A stretch of 60,720 nucleotides of DNA from a virus. The position numbers and the translations under genes were made by a program. The notes beneath the pieces were generated by a model. The model saw nothing but the letters and a program-made list of their open reading frames with translations, ran no database searches and was not told where the DNA came from. The DNA lies in the IMG/VR virus record IMGVR_UViG_3300009168_000011, positions 1 through 60,720 of that record; one strand, given 5' to 3'. This document shows positions 40,965 to 48,289 of this stretch, in pieces. The stretch's first letter is position 1. Every line of letters starts with the position of its first letter.

Positions 40965-41137
40965 TGGGCCGGTTCAAGGTCGCCCCGTTCGACAAGGGCT
41001 ATGGCGACGGCAATCGTTTCGATGGCCTGTACGACCCGCGCTACGACTACCAGCCCGATGAGCGTGCCGAGTACCGGCAGGGCTTCGACGCTGGCCGCAA
41101 CGTCAAGCTGGCTGGCCTGTGTGGAGGTGCCCGCTGA
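40964..41137 (+). CDS. 57-residue protein, function unknown
   Basis: Starts by overlap TGATG with the previous gene. It is charged and Tyr/Asp-rich (G-Y-G-D-G-N-R-F-D-G-L-Y-D-P-R-Y-D-Y) with a helical C-terminus (E-Y-R-Q-G-F-D-A-G-R-N). A similar Y-x-Q-G-F-x-x-G end is seen in small phage proteins of unknown role. Confidence 0.7.
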   Translation: MGRFKVAPFDKGYGDGNRFDGLYDPRYDYQPDERAEYRQGFDAGRNVKLAGLCGGAR

Positions 41138-41211
41138 TGCAATGGCACGCCCCGCTGATCGCGTTCGTGGCTCTGTTCGTGGTGATGGCTATTCTTGCCG
41201 TCGCCTCCTGA
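41137..41211 (+). CDS. 24-residue membrane peptide
   Basis: Starts by TGATG overlap. After M-Q-W-H-A-P it is one hydrophobic helix (L-I-A-F-V-A-L-F-V-V-M-A-I-L-A-V-A). It is the third overlapping small gene in a row and is followed by a strong hairpin at 41220-41246. Confidence 0.5.
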   Translation: MQWHAPLIAFVALFVVMAILAVAS

Positions 41212-41219
41212 CGTACACC

Positions 41220-41246
41220 GTGTAGGCTGGCCCACCCAGCCTACAC
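41220..41246 (+). terminator. Strong hairpin before the VWA gene promoter (possible attenuating terminator)
   Basis: Perfect 11-bp stem GTGTAGGCTGG and CCAGCCTACAC with loop CCCAC. No T run follows, so termination would be weak or factor-dependent. A new promoter starts eight bases later, which supports a unit boundary here. Confidence 0.4.
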
Positions 41247-41253
41247 GTGAGCG

Positions 41254-41282
41254 TTGACACGGCCCTGACAACCTGCTATACC
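41254..41282 (+). promoter_or_regulatory. Sigma70-type promoter of the VWA gene
   Basis: TTGACA (41254-41259), 17-bp spacer with CCCTGACA, TATACC (41277-41282), followed directly by ATGACACATGG. It resembles promoter 38490-38518 both in boxes and in the CTGACA spacer motif. Confidence 0.65.
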
Positions 41283-41313
41283 ATGACACATGGTCAACCA
41301 AAGGAACTACCCG

Positions 41314-42534
41314 ATGACGCACCCGATCCTTCAGCTTCCGATCCTTCACTCCATCTCCGCCGCCGAGGTGATCAGCCAAGCCAAGGCACGCCTGATCCTG
41401 ACGCAACCGTTCTTCGGCAGCCTCGCCTGCTCGATGGACTTCGTCGAGGAACCCGGCCTCAACCCTCCGACCATGGCCACTGACGGCGAGAAGGTTTACT
41501 ACCATCCGCAGTTCGTGCTGACCCACACGGCGGACGAGAACCTGTTCGTGGTGTGCCATGAAATCATGCACGTGGCGCTGGTCCACATGTTCCGGATGCG
41601 GACCCGCGACATGCGGCTCGGCAACATCGCCGCCGACTACGCCATCAACGAAATCCTGTGTGTCGAGGGCATCGGCAGCTTCCCCAAGGGTGGCTTACGC
41701 GACAGCGACATCTACAAGCGTGGCGGCGGCACGATGGAGGGCATCTACTCGCTGCTCCTGCAGGAGAACCCGCCTCCGCCTCCGGGTGGCGGCGGCAAGC
41801 CGGGCGACGGTGAGCCGGGCGATGGCTTGCCCGAACTGATGGACCGCCTGCTCGAACCCGGTGCGGGCAAGAGCGAGAGCGAGGTCGCAGCCAAGGAAGC
41901 CGAGGTCCGCCTGAAGGTGGCCGGTGCAATGCAGGCAGCGGAGATGCGTGGCACCCTGCCGGGTAGCCTCAAGCGCCTGCTCAAGGACGCGCTCGACGTC
42001 AAGACGCCGTGGCAGAACGTGCTGCGCCGCTTCTTCACGGAGCGCAGCGATGAGTACCGCTCGTGGGCACGGCCCAACCGCCGGTTCGCCAGTCAAGGCA
42101 TCTACCTGCCCAGCCCGGACGGGGTGCGCATGGGCATTGCCTTCTGCGGCACCGATGCGTCGGGCTCGATCAACCAGAAGATGTTCGACATCTTCGCCGC
42201 CGAGATGAACAAGGTGGTCGCCGACACTATGCCCAAGAAGGTGGTCGTCGGGGTGTTCGACACCCGCATCACGGATGAAATCGAGTTCGATCCATCCGAG
42301 GGTGATCGCATTGTGCTCACGGCCAAGGCAGGGGGCGGCACCAACTTCGCCCCGGTCATGGACTGGTGCCAGAGCAGGGACGAGGACCCGGCGTGCCTGA
42401 TCATGCTGACCGACGGTCACTGCGGCCAGTTCGGCAACGAGCCCAGCTGCCCGGTGCTGTGGGCGGTGCTCGGGTCGACCGGCAACAAGAAGTTCAAGCC
42501 GCCCTTCGGCGAGGTCATCTGGATCGAGGGGTAA
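41314..42534 (+). CDS. Putative metallopeptidase-VWA protein, MoxR partner
   Basis: A 406-residue protein; AAAGGA precedes the ATG at 41314, so the upstream ATG at 41290 is less likely. The N-terminal half is a DUF2201-like putative metallopeptidase with H82-E-I-M-H86. A Pro/Gly linker lies at 152-175. The C-terminal half is a VWA-like domain with a complete MIDAS: D281-A-S-G-S285, T343 in G-G-T-N-F, and D367 in M-L-T-D-G. A MoxR ATPase with such a VWA protein is a known pair in bacteria and some phages; the ATPase may load or release the metal-bound VWA protein. It has its own promoter, so its level can differ from the ATPase. Confidence 0.85.
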   Translation: MTHPILQLPILHSISAAEVISQAKARLILTQPFFGSLACSMDFVEEPGLNPPTMATDGEKVYYHPQFVLTHTADENLFVVCHEIMHVALVHMFRMRTRDMRLGNIAADYAINEILCVEGIGSFPKGGLRDSDIYKRGGGTMEGIYSLLLQENPPPPPGGGGKPGDGEPGDGLPELMDRLLEPGAGKSESEVAAKEAEVRLKVAGAMQAAEMRGTLPGSLKRLLKDALDVKTPWQNVLRRFFTERSDEYRSWARPNRRFASQGIYLPSPDGVRMGIAFCGTDASGSINQKMFDIFAAEMNKVVADTMPKKVVVGVFDTRITDEIEFDPSEGDRIVLTAKAGGGTNFAPVMDWCQSRDEDPACLIMLTDGHCGQFGNEPSCPVLWAVLGSTGNKKFKPPFGEVIWIEG

Positions 42535-42541
42535 CATGGAC

Positions 42542-42567
42542 GTGGCCGGTGCGGGGGCACCGGCCAC
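42542..42567 (+). promoter_or_regulatory. GC-rich hairpin upstream of element site 6
   Basis: Perfect 11-bp stem GTGGCCGGTGC and GCACCGGCCAC with loop GGGG. No T run follows; the element begins three bases later. Same arrangement (hairpin, then element, then ribosome binding site) as in the ATPase leader. Confidence 0.5.
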
Positions 42568-42570
42568 TGC

Positions 42571-42591
42571 CACTTGATTAAAAACCAAATG
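42571..42591 (+). repeat. Seven-copy intergenic element, site 6
   Basis: Core TTGATTAAAAACCAA, flanked by CAC and ATG. The ribosome binding site GGAG of the next gene begins at its last base. Confidence 0.8.
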
Positions 42592-42602
42592 GAGTTCGTG
42601 CA

Positions 42603-43232
42603 ATGGTCAAGCTGCATACCATCCCCGGCGTTCACGCCGTCACCACCTACACGCTGGTCCCTCGGGACCTGACGCCGACCACCCGCAATCTCGTGGTAGC
42701 TGCGCTGTCACGTGGCTACGTGGTTGGGCACCCCACCCACTCGGTCACCTATCAGGTGATCAGCGCACTCAGCAACGGGCTCGGCCAGAAGTTCGAGCGG
42801 CGCTTCGCCATGCCGGTCTTCGGCTTCCCGTCTGACGTTAGCACCCGCGAGTACCCGATTACCGACGTGCACTATCCGTTCGGCATGCTGGAGTTGGTCA
42901 AGCCGGAACTTGACGACCTGCGCAAGGAACTGGCGGTGACCTACTCGCTGATCACGGCCAAGACCAAGCTGGCGGTGCCGGTACGCTCCCGGTTCGTGCC
43001 CGACCTGTCAACCCCGGAAGCGAAGACCTGCGGCAGGTTTGCCGGGATCAAGCCCGAAGCGCCCCGCCTGATCGCCTTCGTCGGCACGATGGTGGCGCGT
43101 GCCGACCCGGCGTTCCGCCACGACATGCGGCTGATGCGCGAGGTGATCCAGATGGGCGAGGCGGTGCCGTACCTCGTCAAGCACAAGGTCAACCCGACCG
43201 CCAAGCCTGCCGCCAAGAAGGGAAAGAAGTGA
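42603..43232 (+). CDS. MoxR-VWA operon protein, function unknown
   Basis: A 209-residue protein with GGAG eight bases before the ATG. It is alpha/beta with a Lys-rich tail (A-A-K-K-G-K-K) and a helical region before it (F-R-H-D-M-R-L-M-R-E-V-I-Q-M-G). No family is recognised. Its leader holds a hairpin and element site 6, so it may be controlled separately from the VWA gene. Confidence 0.75.
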   Translation: MVKLHTIPGVHAVTTYTLVPRDLTPTTRNLVVAALSRGYVVGHPTHSVTYQVISALSNGLGQKFERRFAMPVFGFPSDVSTREYPITDVHYPFGMLELVKPELDDLRKELAVTYSLITAKTKLAVPVRSRFVPDLSTPEAKTCGRFAGIKPEAPRLIAFVGTMVARADPAFRHDMRLMREVIQMGEAVPYLVKHKVNPTAKPAAKKGKK

Positions 43233-44044
43233 TGGTCCGGGTAGTGGGGACAGTGGCTCCGCCGCCATGGGTGGCGACAGGCGGACGCGACCCGGACAAC
43301 GCACGTCTCGGGCTCGTCGAGCGGACCATCATCGGGGTCAACAATGTCTACTTCGACATCGGCACCTCGCTGAAGGACCGGTTCTGGGCGGACCACAACG
43401 CGACCGACGTGATCAACCATGCGCTGGCCGAGAACTATCGGCTGCATGGGGTGCAGCCGCTGCGTGGCGAGGGCTACCTGCCCGAGGCATGGATGACACC
43501 GATCCGGCAGGCGCAGATCGTCGTCGTCCCGTCCCGCCCACGTGGTCTCACTCTGCCGGGTGGCGACAACCCGATGTTCGGCTCGCTGACGACCCCGCCC
43601 AACCGTGGGCAGTGGGTTATCGAGAGCGGGCTGCACGCTGCCAACCTGCGGCTGACCGGCATCGTGCCCGACGCTGGCAAGGACACGGCGGTGCTGCTGG
43701 TGAACAGCAACTCGCCGGGTCCGAGCGGCGAGGTCGCATCCCTGCTCGCTACGCTGGTGGGGTGGGACCGGGACCGCAGTGCGATGATGAAGGCGGTGCG
43801 GGCGGTGCTCACCCGGTGCGACGGGGACTTGGCGCTGGCACTGACCGTGATGCCGGACCTGACACGGTTCCTGCCGCACGAGGCGTACCCGCTGCCGCCG
43901 CAACGACTGCTCGACCTGATCAAGCAGGAGCAGGCGCAACAGGCCATGATCGGGGTCGACATGGGCGCATACCTGCCAGCCACCATACGGCTGGCCAAGC
44001 ATGACGAAACAACCAACGCAAAGAAGGGAACACCACGTGGCTAA
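43232..44044 (+). CDS. MoxR-VWA operon protein, function unknown
   Basis: A 270-residue protein that starts by TGATG overlap; a GTG one codon earlier is possible. It has an alpha/beta N-terminus with I-I-G-V-N-N-V-Y-F-D-I-G-T, a central strand pair (D-T-A-V-L-L-V-N-S-N-S-P-G-P-S-G-E-V) and a helical C-terminus ending in a Lys-rich stretch. No family is recognised. Confidence 0.75.
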   Translation: MVRVVGTVAPPPWVATGGRDPDNARLGLVERTIIGVNNVYFDIGTSLKDRFWADHNATDVINHALAENYRLHGVQPLRGEGYLPEAWMTPIRQAQIVVVPSRPRGLTLPGGDNPMFGSLTTPPNRGQWVIESGLHAANLRLTGIVPDAGKDTAVLLVNSNSPGPSGEVASLLATLVGWDRDRSAMMKAVRAVLTRCDGDLALALTVMPDLTRFLPHEAYPLPPQRLLDLIKQEQAQQAMIGVDMGAYLPATIRLAKHDETTNAKKGTPRG

Positions 44045-44759
44045 CGCATTTACCAAGAGCGAGAAGGACCGGACATCTGGCCGGGCGCGCACCCTCTACA
44101 ACGAGATGCAGACTGTCCTGCAGGACGATACGTGGGGGGCGATGGACCCCGACGACATCGCCAAGCGGCTGGTCACCATGAACTGCCACTACCATGGCTT
44201 CAACGAACTCTCGCTGAAGCGCATGCCCGAGGTGGCACAGCACGAGGTCACCGGCATCCGCATCCTGACCGACAACAACAAGTCGCCACTGGTGCGTCCG
44301 TTGCGCAGGCCGATGAAGGTGCCGGTGGTGCTGCTGGTAGCCAACGCCAAGCGCAACAACTCTCGGTACGATGACCTGTTCGGCAACCTGTCGACCGGCA
44401 AGTCGCCCAACGCGCCGTTCCTCCTGCCGTCACCGGCGGGGGAGATGATCGGCCCGTCGTACCAGATGCTGATGAACCTGCAGCGGGAGGTGTCCGACTT
44501 GATTACCGACCAGTCCAAGATGGCCAACATGCTGCGCCATATCCTGCCCGCCTCGAAGTCGGTGCGCGCGGTGTGCTCGGTGTTCCCGGTGATCCGTCAC
44601 TTCCTGTCGCCGACGATGGCTCAGGAAATTGAGGGTGTCGACCTGACCAAGGCGCGTGGTGATGTGCATAGCATATCACGTACCGTTGACATGGGCGAGA
44701 TGATCCAGCTATCACTGAAGGTGGAGGCATACATGAAACACCGTGTGCCCACGAGTTAA
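44037..44759 (+). CDS. MoxR-VWA operon protein, function unknown
   Basis: A 240-residue protein. I prefer the GTG at 44037, preceded by AAGGGAA, to the ATG at 44001, which has no ribosome binding site. It begins A-N-A-F-T-K-S-E-K-D-R-T-S. It is helical with a central beta region (V-P-V-V-L-L-V-A-N-A-K-R-N-N-S-R) and a long helix near L-N-L-Q-R-E-V-S-D-L-I. No family is recognised. Confidence 0.75.
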   Translation: MANAFTKSEKDRTSGRARTLYNEMQTVLQDDTWGAMDPDDIAKRLVTMNCHYHGFNELSLKRMPEVAQHEVTGIRILTDNNKSPLVRPLRRPMKVPVVLLVANAKRNNSRYDDLFGNLSTGKSPNAPFLLPSPAGEMIGPSYQMLMNLQREVSDLITDQSKMANMLRHILPASKSVRAVCSVFPVIRHFLSPTMAQEIEGVDLTKARGDVHSISRTVDMGEMIQLSLKVEAYMKHRVPTS

Positions 44760-44770
44760 GGAGCAGTACG

Positions 44771-45043
44771 ATGTACTCGATTGAACAGAACGTGCCGATC
44801 CCGGTGATGCGGCATGGCGGTTCGGCGTTCCCGCTGTCGGAACTGTCGACGGGCGAGAGCTTCTTCGTCCCCGGCGGGGAGGATATCGTCAAGACGCGGG
44901 CCAAGCTGACCGCCGCCATCGCCAACCATTACCGCCGCAAGAAATCGCAGCGCCGGTTCACGGTGCAGACCCAGATCGAGGACGGGGTGAAAGGCATGCG
45001 TGTGTGGTGCCTGTCCAACCCGGACGAGAAGGACGAAGATTAG
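44771..45043 (+). CDS. Small conserved-looking phage protein, function unknown
   Basis: A 90-residue protein with AAGGAG upstream. It begins Y-S-I-E-Q-N-V-P-I-P, followed by L-S-E-L-S-T-G-E-S-F-F-V-P, a basic helix (H-Y-R-R-K-K-S-Q-R-R-F-T-V) and R-V-W-C-L-S-N-P. I have seen this form in phage genomes without an assigned role; a nucleic acid-binding regulator is possible. Confidence 0.75.
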   Translation: MYSIEQNVPIPVMRHGGSAFPLSELSTGESFFVPGGEDIVKTRAKLTAAIANHYRRKKSQRRFTVQTQIEDGVKGMRVWCLSNPDEKDED

Positions 45044-45221
45044 TTGGTGCCCGATTGGAACTTAGCCGGAGGTACTGCACCCCGGTGACACAAGCACTGG
45101 TTGCGTAGCGGTTGAGGGCTGCGTGCAAGTCATAACCCTCACTCGCAAGGACACGTCAACGGCCCGTCAGTCTGGGCACCCGGAACGTAGGTGCGGGGCG
45201 AAGCCAGTGAAGCAGCATACC

Positions 45222-45252
45222 GGGAGGCGGGGAAGTCCACGCCCCGCCTCCC
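45222..45252 (+). promoter_or_regulatory. Perfect 11-bp hairpin in a 243-bp gap
   Basis: Arms GGGAGGCGGGG and CCCCGCCTCCC with a 9-base loop AAGTCCACG and no T run. It lies in the non-coding stretch 45044-45286. The rest of that stretch has short imperfect stems but no tRNA and no convincing gene. Confidence 0.5.
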
Positions 45253-45286
45253 AATTCATCAGTGGTCAGACATGGGGTATATTCAA

Positions 45287-45517
45287 ATGGTTGGATCAAT
45301 CACGGTTAGTCACCGGGTCAAGGAGGGCGAGGCCAATGCCGAGACCCTGCAGACCATCAACGTCGCCGACGTGCTGTGCATCAGCTTCAGGTCAGACAAG
45401 AACATGGCCCGCTACCGTCGCCTCGTTTACTCGATCAACAAGCAGGCCGAGTTCCGGTATCGCACGATCCGTAGCGATGGCGGCATGTGGGAACTGCTGA
45501 TCCTTCGACTGAAGTAG
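45287..45517 (+). CDS. Small protein, function unknown
   Basis: A 76-residue protein when started at the ATG at 45287 (GGGGT upstream); the frame is open further upstream to 45191, but that part runs through the 45222 hairpin and has unusual composition. The product has mixed beta strands (I-T-V-S-H-R-V, D-V-L-C-I-S-F, W-E-L-L-I-L-R-L-K). No family is recognised. Confidence 0.6.
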   Translation: MVGSITVSHRVKEGEANAETLQTINVADVLCISFRSDKNMARYRRLVYSINKQAEFRYRTIRSDGGMWELLILRLK

Positions 45518-45538
45518 GTCAACGAAAGGGGTAGTGCA

Positions 45539-46225
45539 ATGTCAGGAATGAGAGCAGCGGCGAAGGCCCACTACGAGGCTTCGCTTCAGGATAATATCCC
45601 CGGTGCGGTGCACCGGGAAGCGATGGGCCGGTCGAGCATAGACATACCATGCGCGGCATGCCTGAAGCTGGTCGAGGATGCCTATCACTCGGCCAACCGG
45701 ATGCCGCCGCCCAAGGTGGCGAAGTCATTGAAAGCGCGCGGCTGGTACATCGGGAACAGCGCACGTAAACATATCTGTCCCGCACATTTAAGGGGTCAAA
45801 AGGAAATGCCTGAGTATCTGAAGCCGGTTCCGTCCGGCAGCGGCAGCGTGATTGCCATGGTGGTTGCTGATCAGGCCGCTACCGACAAGGCGAAGCAGGC
45901 CAAGCGGCTGGCCTACGACTGGCTGGTCGAGGCGTTCGACGTGGCAGCCGGGCAGTACAAGGATGCGTCGATTACCGATGCGTCCATCGCCAAGGACGTG
46001 GGCCTCAGTGAGAAGGTCATCAGTGACCTGCGCGAGGAGTTCTTCGGCCCGATGAAGGCACCGTCCGAGGTGCGTGCGCTGATCGACGAGGTGCGCGGTG
46101 CCGAGGAGCGGGGCAAGGCGATAGTCAACGAGTTCAACGTCAAGATGTCGGGCCTGCACAAGGACATCGCCGACATCGACAAGAAGATCGACGCGCTCGT
46201 GCTGAAGCGGGGGTGGGCGCTATGA
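45539..46225 (+). CDS. Zinc-finger-like protein with helical C-terminus
   Basis: A 228-residue protein; AAAGGGG precedes the ATG. Residues 38-82 contain C-A-A-C and C-P-A-H spaced by about 40 residues, a possible zinc site. Residues 110-228 are helical, with a possible DNA-binding segment (I-A-K-D-V-G-L-S-E-K-V-I-S-D-L-R) and a final coiled coil. It may be a DNA-binding regulator; that is inference. Confidence 0.65.
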   Translation: MSGMRAAAKAHYEASLQDNIPGAVHREAMGRSSIDIPCAACLKLVEDAYHSANRMPPPKVAKSLKARGWYIGNSARKHICPAHLRGQKEMPEYLKPVPSGSGSVIAMVVADQAATDKAKQAKRLAYDWLVEAFDVAAGQYKDASITDASIAKDVGLSEKVISDLREEFFGPMKAPSEVRALIDEVRGAEERGKAIVNEFNVKMSGLHKDIADIDKKIDALVLKRGWAL

Positions 46226-46476
46226 CCGACATCGAGAAGATGGACTTGGCCGAGACCACGGACCTGATGCAGGGCGTGGCGGCTGCGCTGGACGAGTGCC
46301 TCAACGGCAAGGTGGTGCCCAAGAAGGTGGCGTTCGTCCTGCTGCTGGCCAACTTCGGCGAGACCGACGGGGGCCGGGTCAACTATGTCAGCAACGCCAA
46401 CCGTGACGACATCGTGCCCATGATGAAGGGGCTGATCGACCGCTGGGAAAATGGGGAGGTGGTACATGAGCAATAG
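46222..46476 (+). CDS. Small acidic helical protein, function unknown
   Basis: An 84-residue protein starting by ATGA overlap. It has two helices and the stretch N-F-G-E-T-D-G-G-R-V-N-Y-V-S-N-A, a form common in unassigned phage proteins. It overlaps the next gene by 11 bases. Confidence 0.7.
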   Translation: MTDIEKMDLAETTDLMQGVAAALDECLNGKVVPKKVAFVLLLANFGETDGGRVNYVSNANRDDIVPMMKGLIDRWENGEVVHEQ

Positions 46477-46630
46477 CTACATCAGGATCATCGGCGACGA
46501 ACTGTGGCTCGACGGGCAGAAGGTCGGCACCCTCCACACGGAGGGTGTCACGGCGTCTGTCGCCGCCGCAGTCCGCACGCACCTGACCAAGACGCTGGCC
46601 GACGAGCCGGTTAGGAAGTGGAGACCATGA
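46466..46630 (+). CDS. 54-residue protein, function unknown
   Basis: Preceded by GGAGG in the end of the previous gene. The start (S-Y-I-R-I-I-G-D-E-L-W-L-D-G-Q-K-V-G-T-L) forms strands, and the rest is one helix. It overlaps both neighbours. Confidence 0.65.
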   Translation: MSNSYIRIIGDELWLDGQKVGTLHTEGVTASVAAAVRTHLTKTLADEPVRKWRP

Positions 46631-46791
46631 CCGAGGATCAGTTTGAAGCCCTGCTCGATCTGATCGGCGCGATTGCGTCTGAGCGGGTGGGAGAAGCCGT
46701 TCACCAGCGCCGTTCCAAGTACGGTGCCAGCATGGCAGTCGACGCAGCACGCGCCGCGTTCAACCTGCCACCGAAGGAACCCGAAGCATGA
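46627..46791 (+). CDS. 54-residue helical protein, function unknown
   Basis: Starts by ATGA overlap. It is two amphipathic helices (F-E-A-L-L-D-L-I-G-A-I-A, and A-V-D-A-A-R-A-A-F-N-L). No family is recognised. Confidence 0.6.
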   Translation: MTEDQFEALLDLIGAIASERVGEAVHQRRSKYGASMAVDAARAAFNLPPKEPEA

Positions 46792-46961
46792 ACACGCAAC
46801 GACCGTTCATTGACACGCGCCGCCCGTCGCAGCGTTATGACTTCCACCGCATGCCAGTGGAAGGGAGTTATGCAATGCGCCACTCGAACGACCGGAGGAC
46901 TGCCGTCGCTGCGGCGGCGGTCATCCTCGTCCTCGTTGCCGTGCTGTTGTGGGTGTACTGA
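46788..46961 (+). CDS. Small single-pass membrane protein with two possible starts
   Basis: The full form has 57 residues (GAAGGA upstream). A second ATG at 46875 has GGGAG seven bases before it and would give a 28-residue form consisting of the membrane helix alone (A-V-I-L-V-L-V-A-V-L-L-W-V-Y) after a basic R-H-S-N-D-R-R. Two products from one gene are a known device for holin and antiholin pairs, so this gene deserves attention as a lysis candidate. Starts by ATGA overlap. Confidence 0.5.
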   Translation: MNTQRPFIDTRRPSQRYDFHRMPVEGSYAMRHSNDRRTAVAAAAVILVLVAVLLWVY

Positions 46962-47203
46962 TGGCCAAGGAAATCTGGACCCACGAGCAGGTCGACAACC
47001 TCAACGAGTATCAGGTGGCGGGTGTCATGCACCCGTTCACCTGCGGCAACGAGCACCCCGGCAACAAGGTGCTGGTGGCGACGGTGCGTGGCTGGATTTG
47101 TACCGGCTGCGACTGGACGCAGGATTGGGCGCACCCGTTCATGATCAGCGGGGCTGCGGTCGAAGCCGCCCGCAAGGCGATGAAGGGAGAGACCGATGCG
47201 TGA
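46961..47203 (+). CDS. Small Cys/His protein, possible zinc ribbon
   Basis: An 80-residue protein starting by TGATG overlap. F-T-C-G-N-E-H and W-I-C-T-G-C-D-W form a C/H...C-x-x-C pattern that could bind zinc. The C-terminus is helical. No family is recognised. Confidence 0.7.
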   Translation: MAKEIWTHEQVDNLNEYQVAGVMHPFTCGNEHPGNKVLVATVRGWICTGCDWTQDWAHPFMISGAAVEAARKAMKGETDA

Positions 47204-47291
47204 GGCGTTCTTCCAGCGTGCGGTCGGGCTCATGCTACTGGCCTACATCGCCGTCATCCTGACCATCATGCTGTTTGAAGGGGGCGTCTGA
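47196..47291 (+). CDS. 31-residue membrane peptide
   Basis: Overlaps the previous gene by eight bases; GGGAGA lies upstream. One helix (V-G-L-M-L-L-A-Y-I-A-V-I-L-T-I-M-L-F) fills most of the sequence. Confidence 0.5.
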   Translation: MREAFFQRAVGLMLLAYIAVILTIMLFEGGV

Positions 47292-47569
47292 TGACTGAAC
47301 AACAGGACAGCGATGGGTTGAGGGAAGCAATTGCCACGCTTGAGCAGATAGGTTTCCTAAGCCTTGGCAATAAGGTCAGGCAAGCCGCCGCCACCATCGA
47401 AGCCATGTCTCGCCAGCTTGTCGAGGCGCGGGGGGCGCTGCGTAAGATTACTGATGAGCAACATGAGCCCGGCTGCAAGTATGATTTCTGCCCGCTGCCT
47501 GAATGTCCAACCTGTCCATCGGCAGCCGACATCGCCCACAAAGCCCTTGGAGGATCGGACCATGCCTAG
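47291..47569 (+). CDS. Small protein with Cys-rich end
   Basis: A 92-residue protein starting by TGATG overlap. A helical first half (L-R-E-A-I-A-T-L-E-Q-I) is followed by C-K-Y-D-F-C-P-L-P-E-C-P-T-C, four Cys that may bind zinc. No family is recognised. Confidence 0.7.
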   Translation: MTEQQDSDGLREAIATLEQIGFLSLGNKVRQAAATIEAMSRQLVEARGALRKITDEQHEPGCKYDFCPLPECPTCPSAADIAHKALGGSDHA

Positions 47570-47684
47570 CAGGCCACCCAAACCACACCAGCGTCCGCCG
47601 GGCTATGGCTTCTGCCTTGTCATCGCCTTCACCATCTTCCTCGCCACCGCTGCGGGTATCTGGATCATCGCCACAACCAACTGA
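47562..47684 (+). CDS. 40-residue membrane protein
   Basis: Overlaps the previous gene by eight bases (GGAGG upstream). A basic Pro-rich N-terminus (P-S-R-P-P-K-P-H-Q-R) precedes one membrane helix (F-C-L-V-I-A-F-T-I-F-L-A-T-A-A-G-I-W-I-I). Orientation by the positive-inside rule places the N-terminus in the cytoplasm. Confidence 0.55.
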   Translation: MPSRPPKPHQRPPGYGFCLVIAFTIFLATAAGIWIIATTN

Positions 47685-47700
47685 AGAAGGGGTAACAATC

Positions 47701-47997
47701 GTGCATCACCAATACCATCACCTGACACCGAACATGAAGCGAGCGCTGGCCCGGCTGGGCGAGGGCCTGAAGTACATCGACATCCGCAGTGGCGCTGCGC
47801 TCCACCGCCGTGGTCTTGCCCGCTGGGATGCGGGAAACTACCGCGCCTACTTCCTGACCGAGACCGGTGCCGACGTGCTGGCTAGGGGCAAGGCGCGGGA
47901 GCGGGTATGCCGCTGGATCGTCACCGAGAAGAAGCACCTCGACCAAGTGACGATTGATGCCGTCATGGAATATGCGGCGTGGGCGACCAGCCAGTGA
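47701..47997 (+). CDS. Winged-helix-like small protein
   Basis: A 98-residue protein with GTG start and AAGGGG upstream. The pattern M-K-R-A-L-A-R-L, a long helix-turn region and Y-F-L-T-E-T-G-A-D-V-L-A-R-G resembles the wing and last helix of MarR-like winged helix proteins (the L-T-x-x-G motif). DNA binding is plausible but unproven. Confidence 0.6.
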   Translation: MHHQYHHLTPNMKRALARLGEGLKYIDIRSGAALHRRGLARWDAGNYRAYFLTETGADVLARGKARERVCRWIVTEKKHLDQVTIDAVMEYAAWATSQ

Positions 47998-48146
47998 ACA
48001 AGGCGGAGCGACAGGCGGAACTGATCAGGCTGCAGCGTCGGCTCGAAAGCTGGCGCAACCTGATCGGTCCGAAGTGGATGCTGCGCTACAAGGCACAGAC
48101 CATCAAGGAATTGATGGACGAGATCGCCAGACTGGAAGCGTCATGA
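47994..48146 (+). CDS. 50-residue basic helical protein
   Basis: GTG start overlapping the previous stop. Almost entirely helical and charged (E-R-Q-A-E-L-I-R-L-Q-R-R-L-E-S-W). No family is recognised. Confidence 0.6.
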   Translation: MNKAERQAELIRLQRRLESWRNLIGPKWMLRYKAQTIKELMDEIARLEAS

Positions 48147-48289
48147 CCGAGGCGGAGGCGGAACGCGCAGCGATCATCCGTCACATGAAGAAGGACATCG
48201 GTTGGCTGGGCGAGGCCACAGCCAACCACGTCCGGCAACTGATCAACGATATCAGGCGGGGTGACCACCTGAAAAAGGGGGACGAGTGA
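48143..48289 (+). CDS. 48-residue helical protein
   Basis: Starts by ATGA overlap. Charged helices (E-A-E-A-E-R-A-A-I-I-R, H-V-R-Q-L-I-N-D-I-R). No family is recognised. Confidence 0.6.
   Translation: MTEAEAERAAIIRHMKKDIGWLGEATANHVRQLINDIRRGDHLKKGDE

Noticed and set aside
45090-45170. tRNA-like stretch with a possible D-arm and anticodon arm
   Set aside because: No acceptor stem, no T-loop with the usual GTTC-A pattern and no CCA; only one imperfect stem can be drawn.
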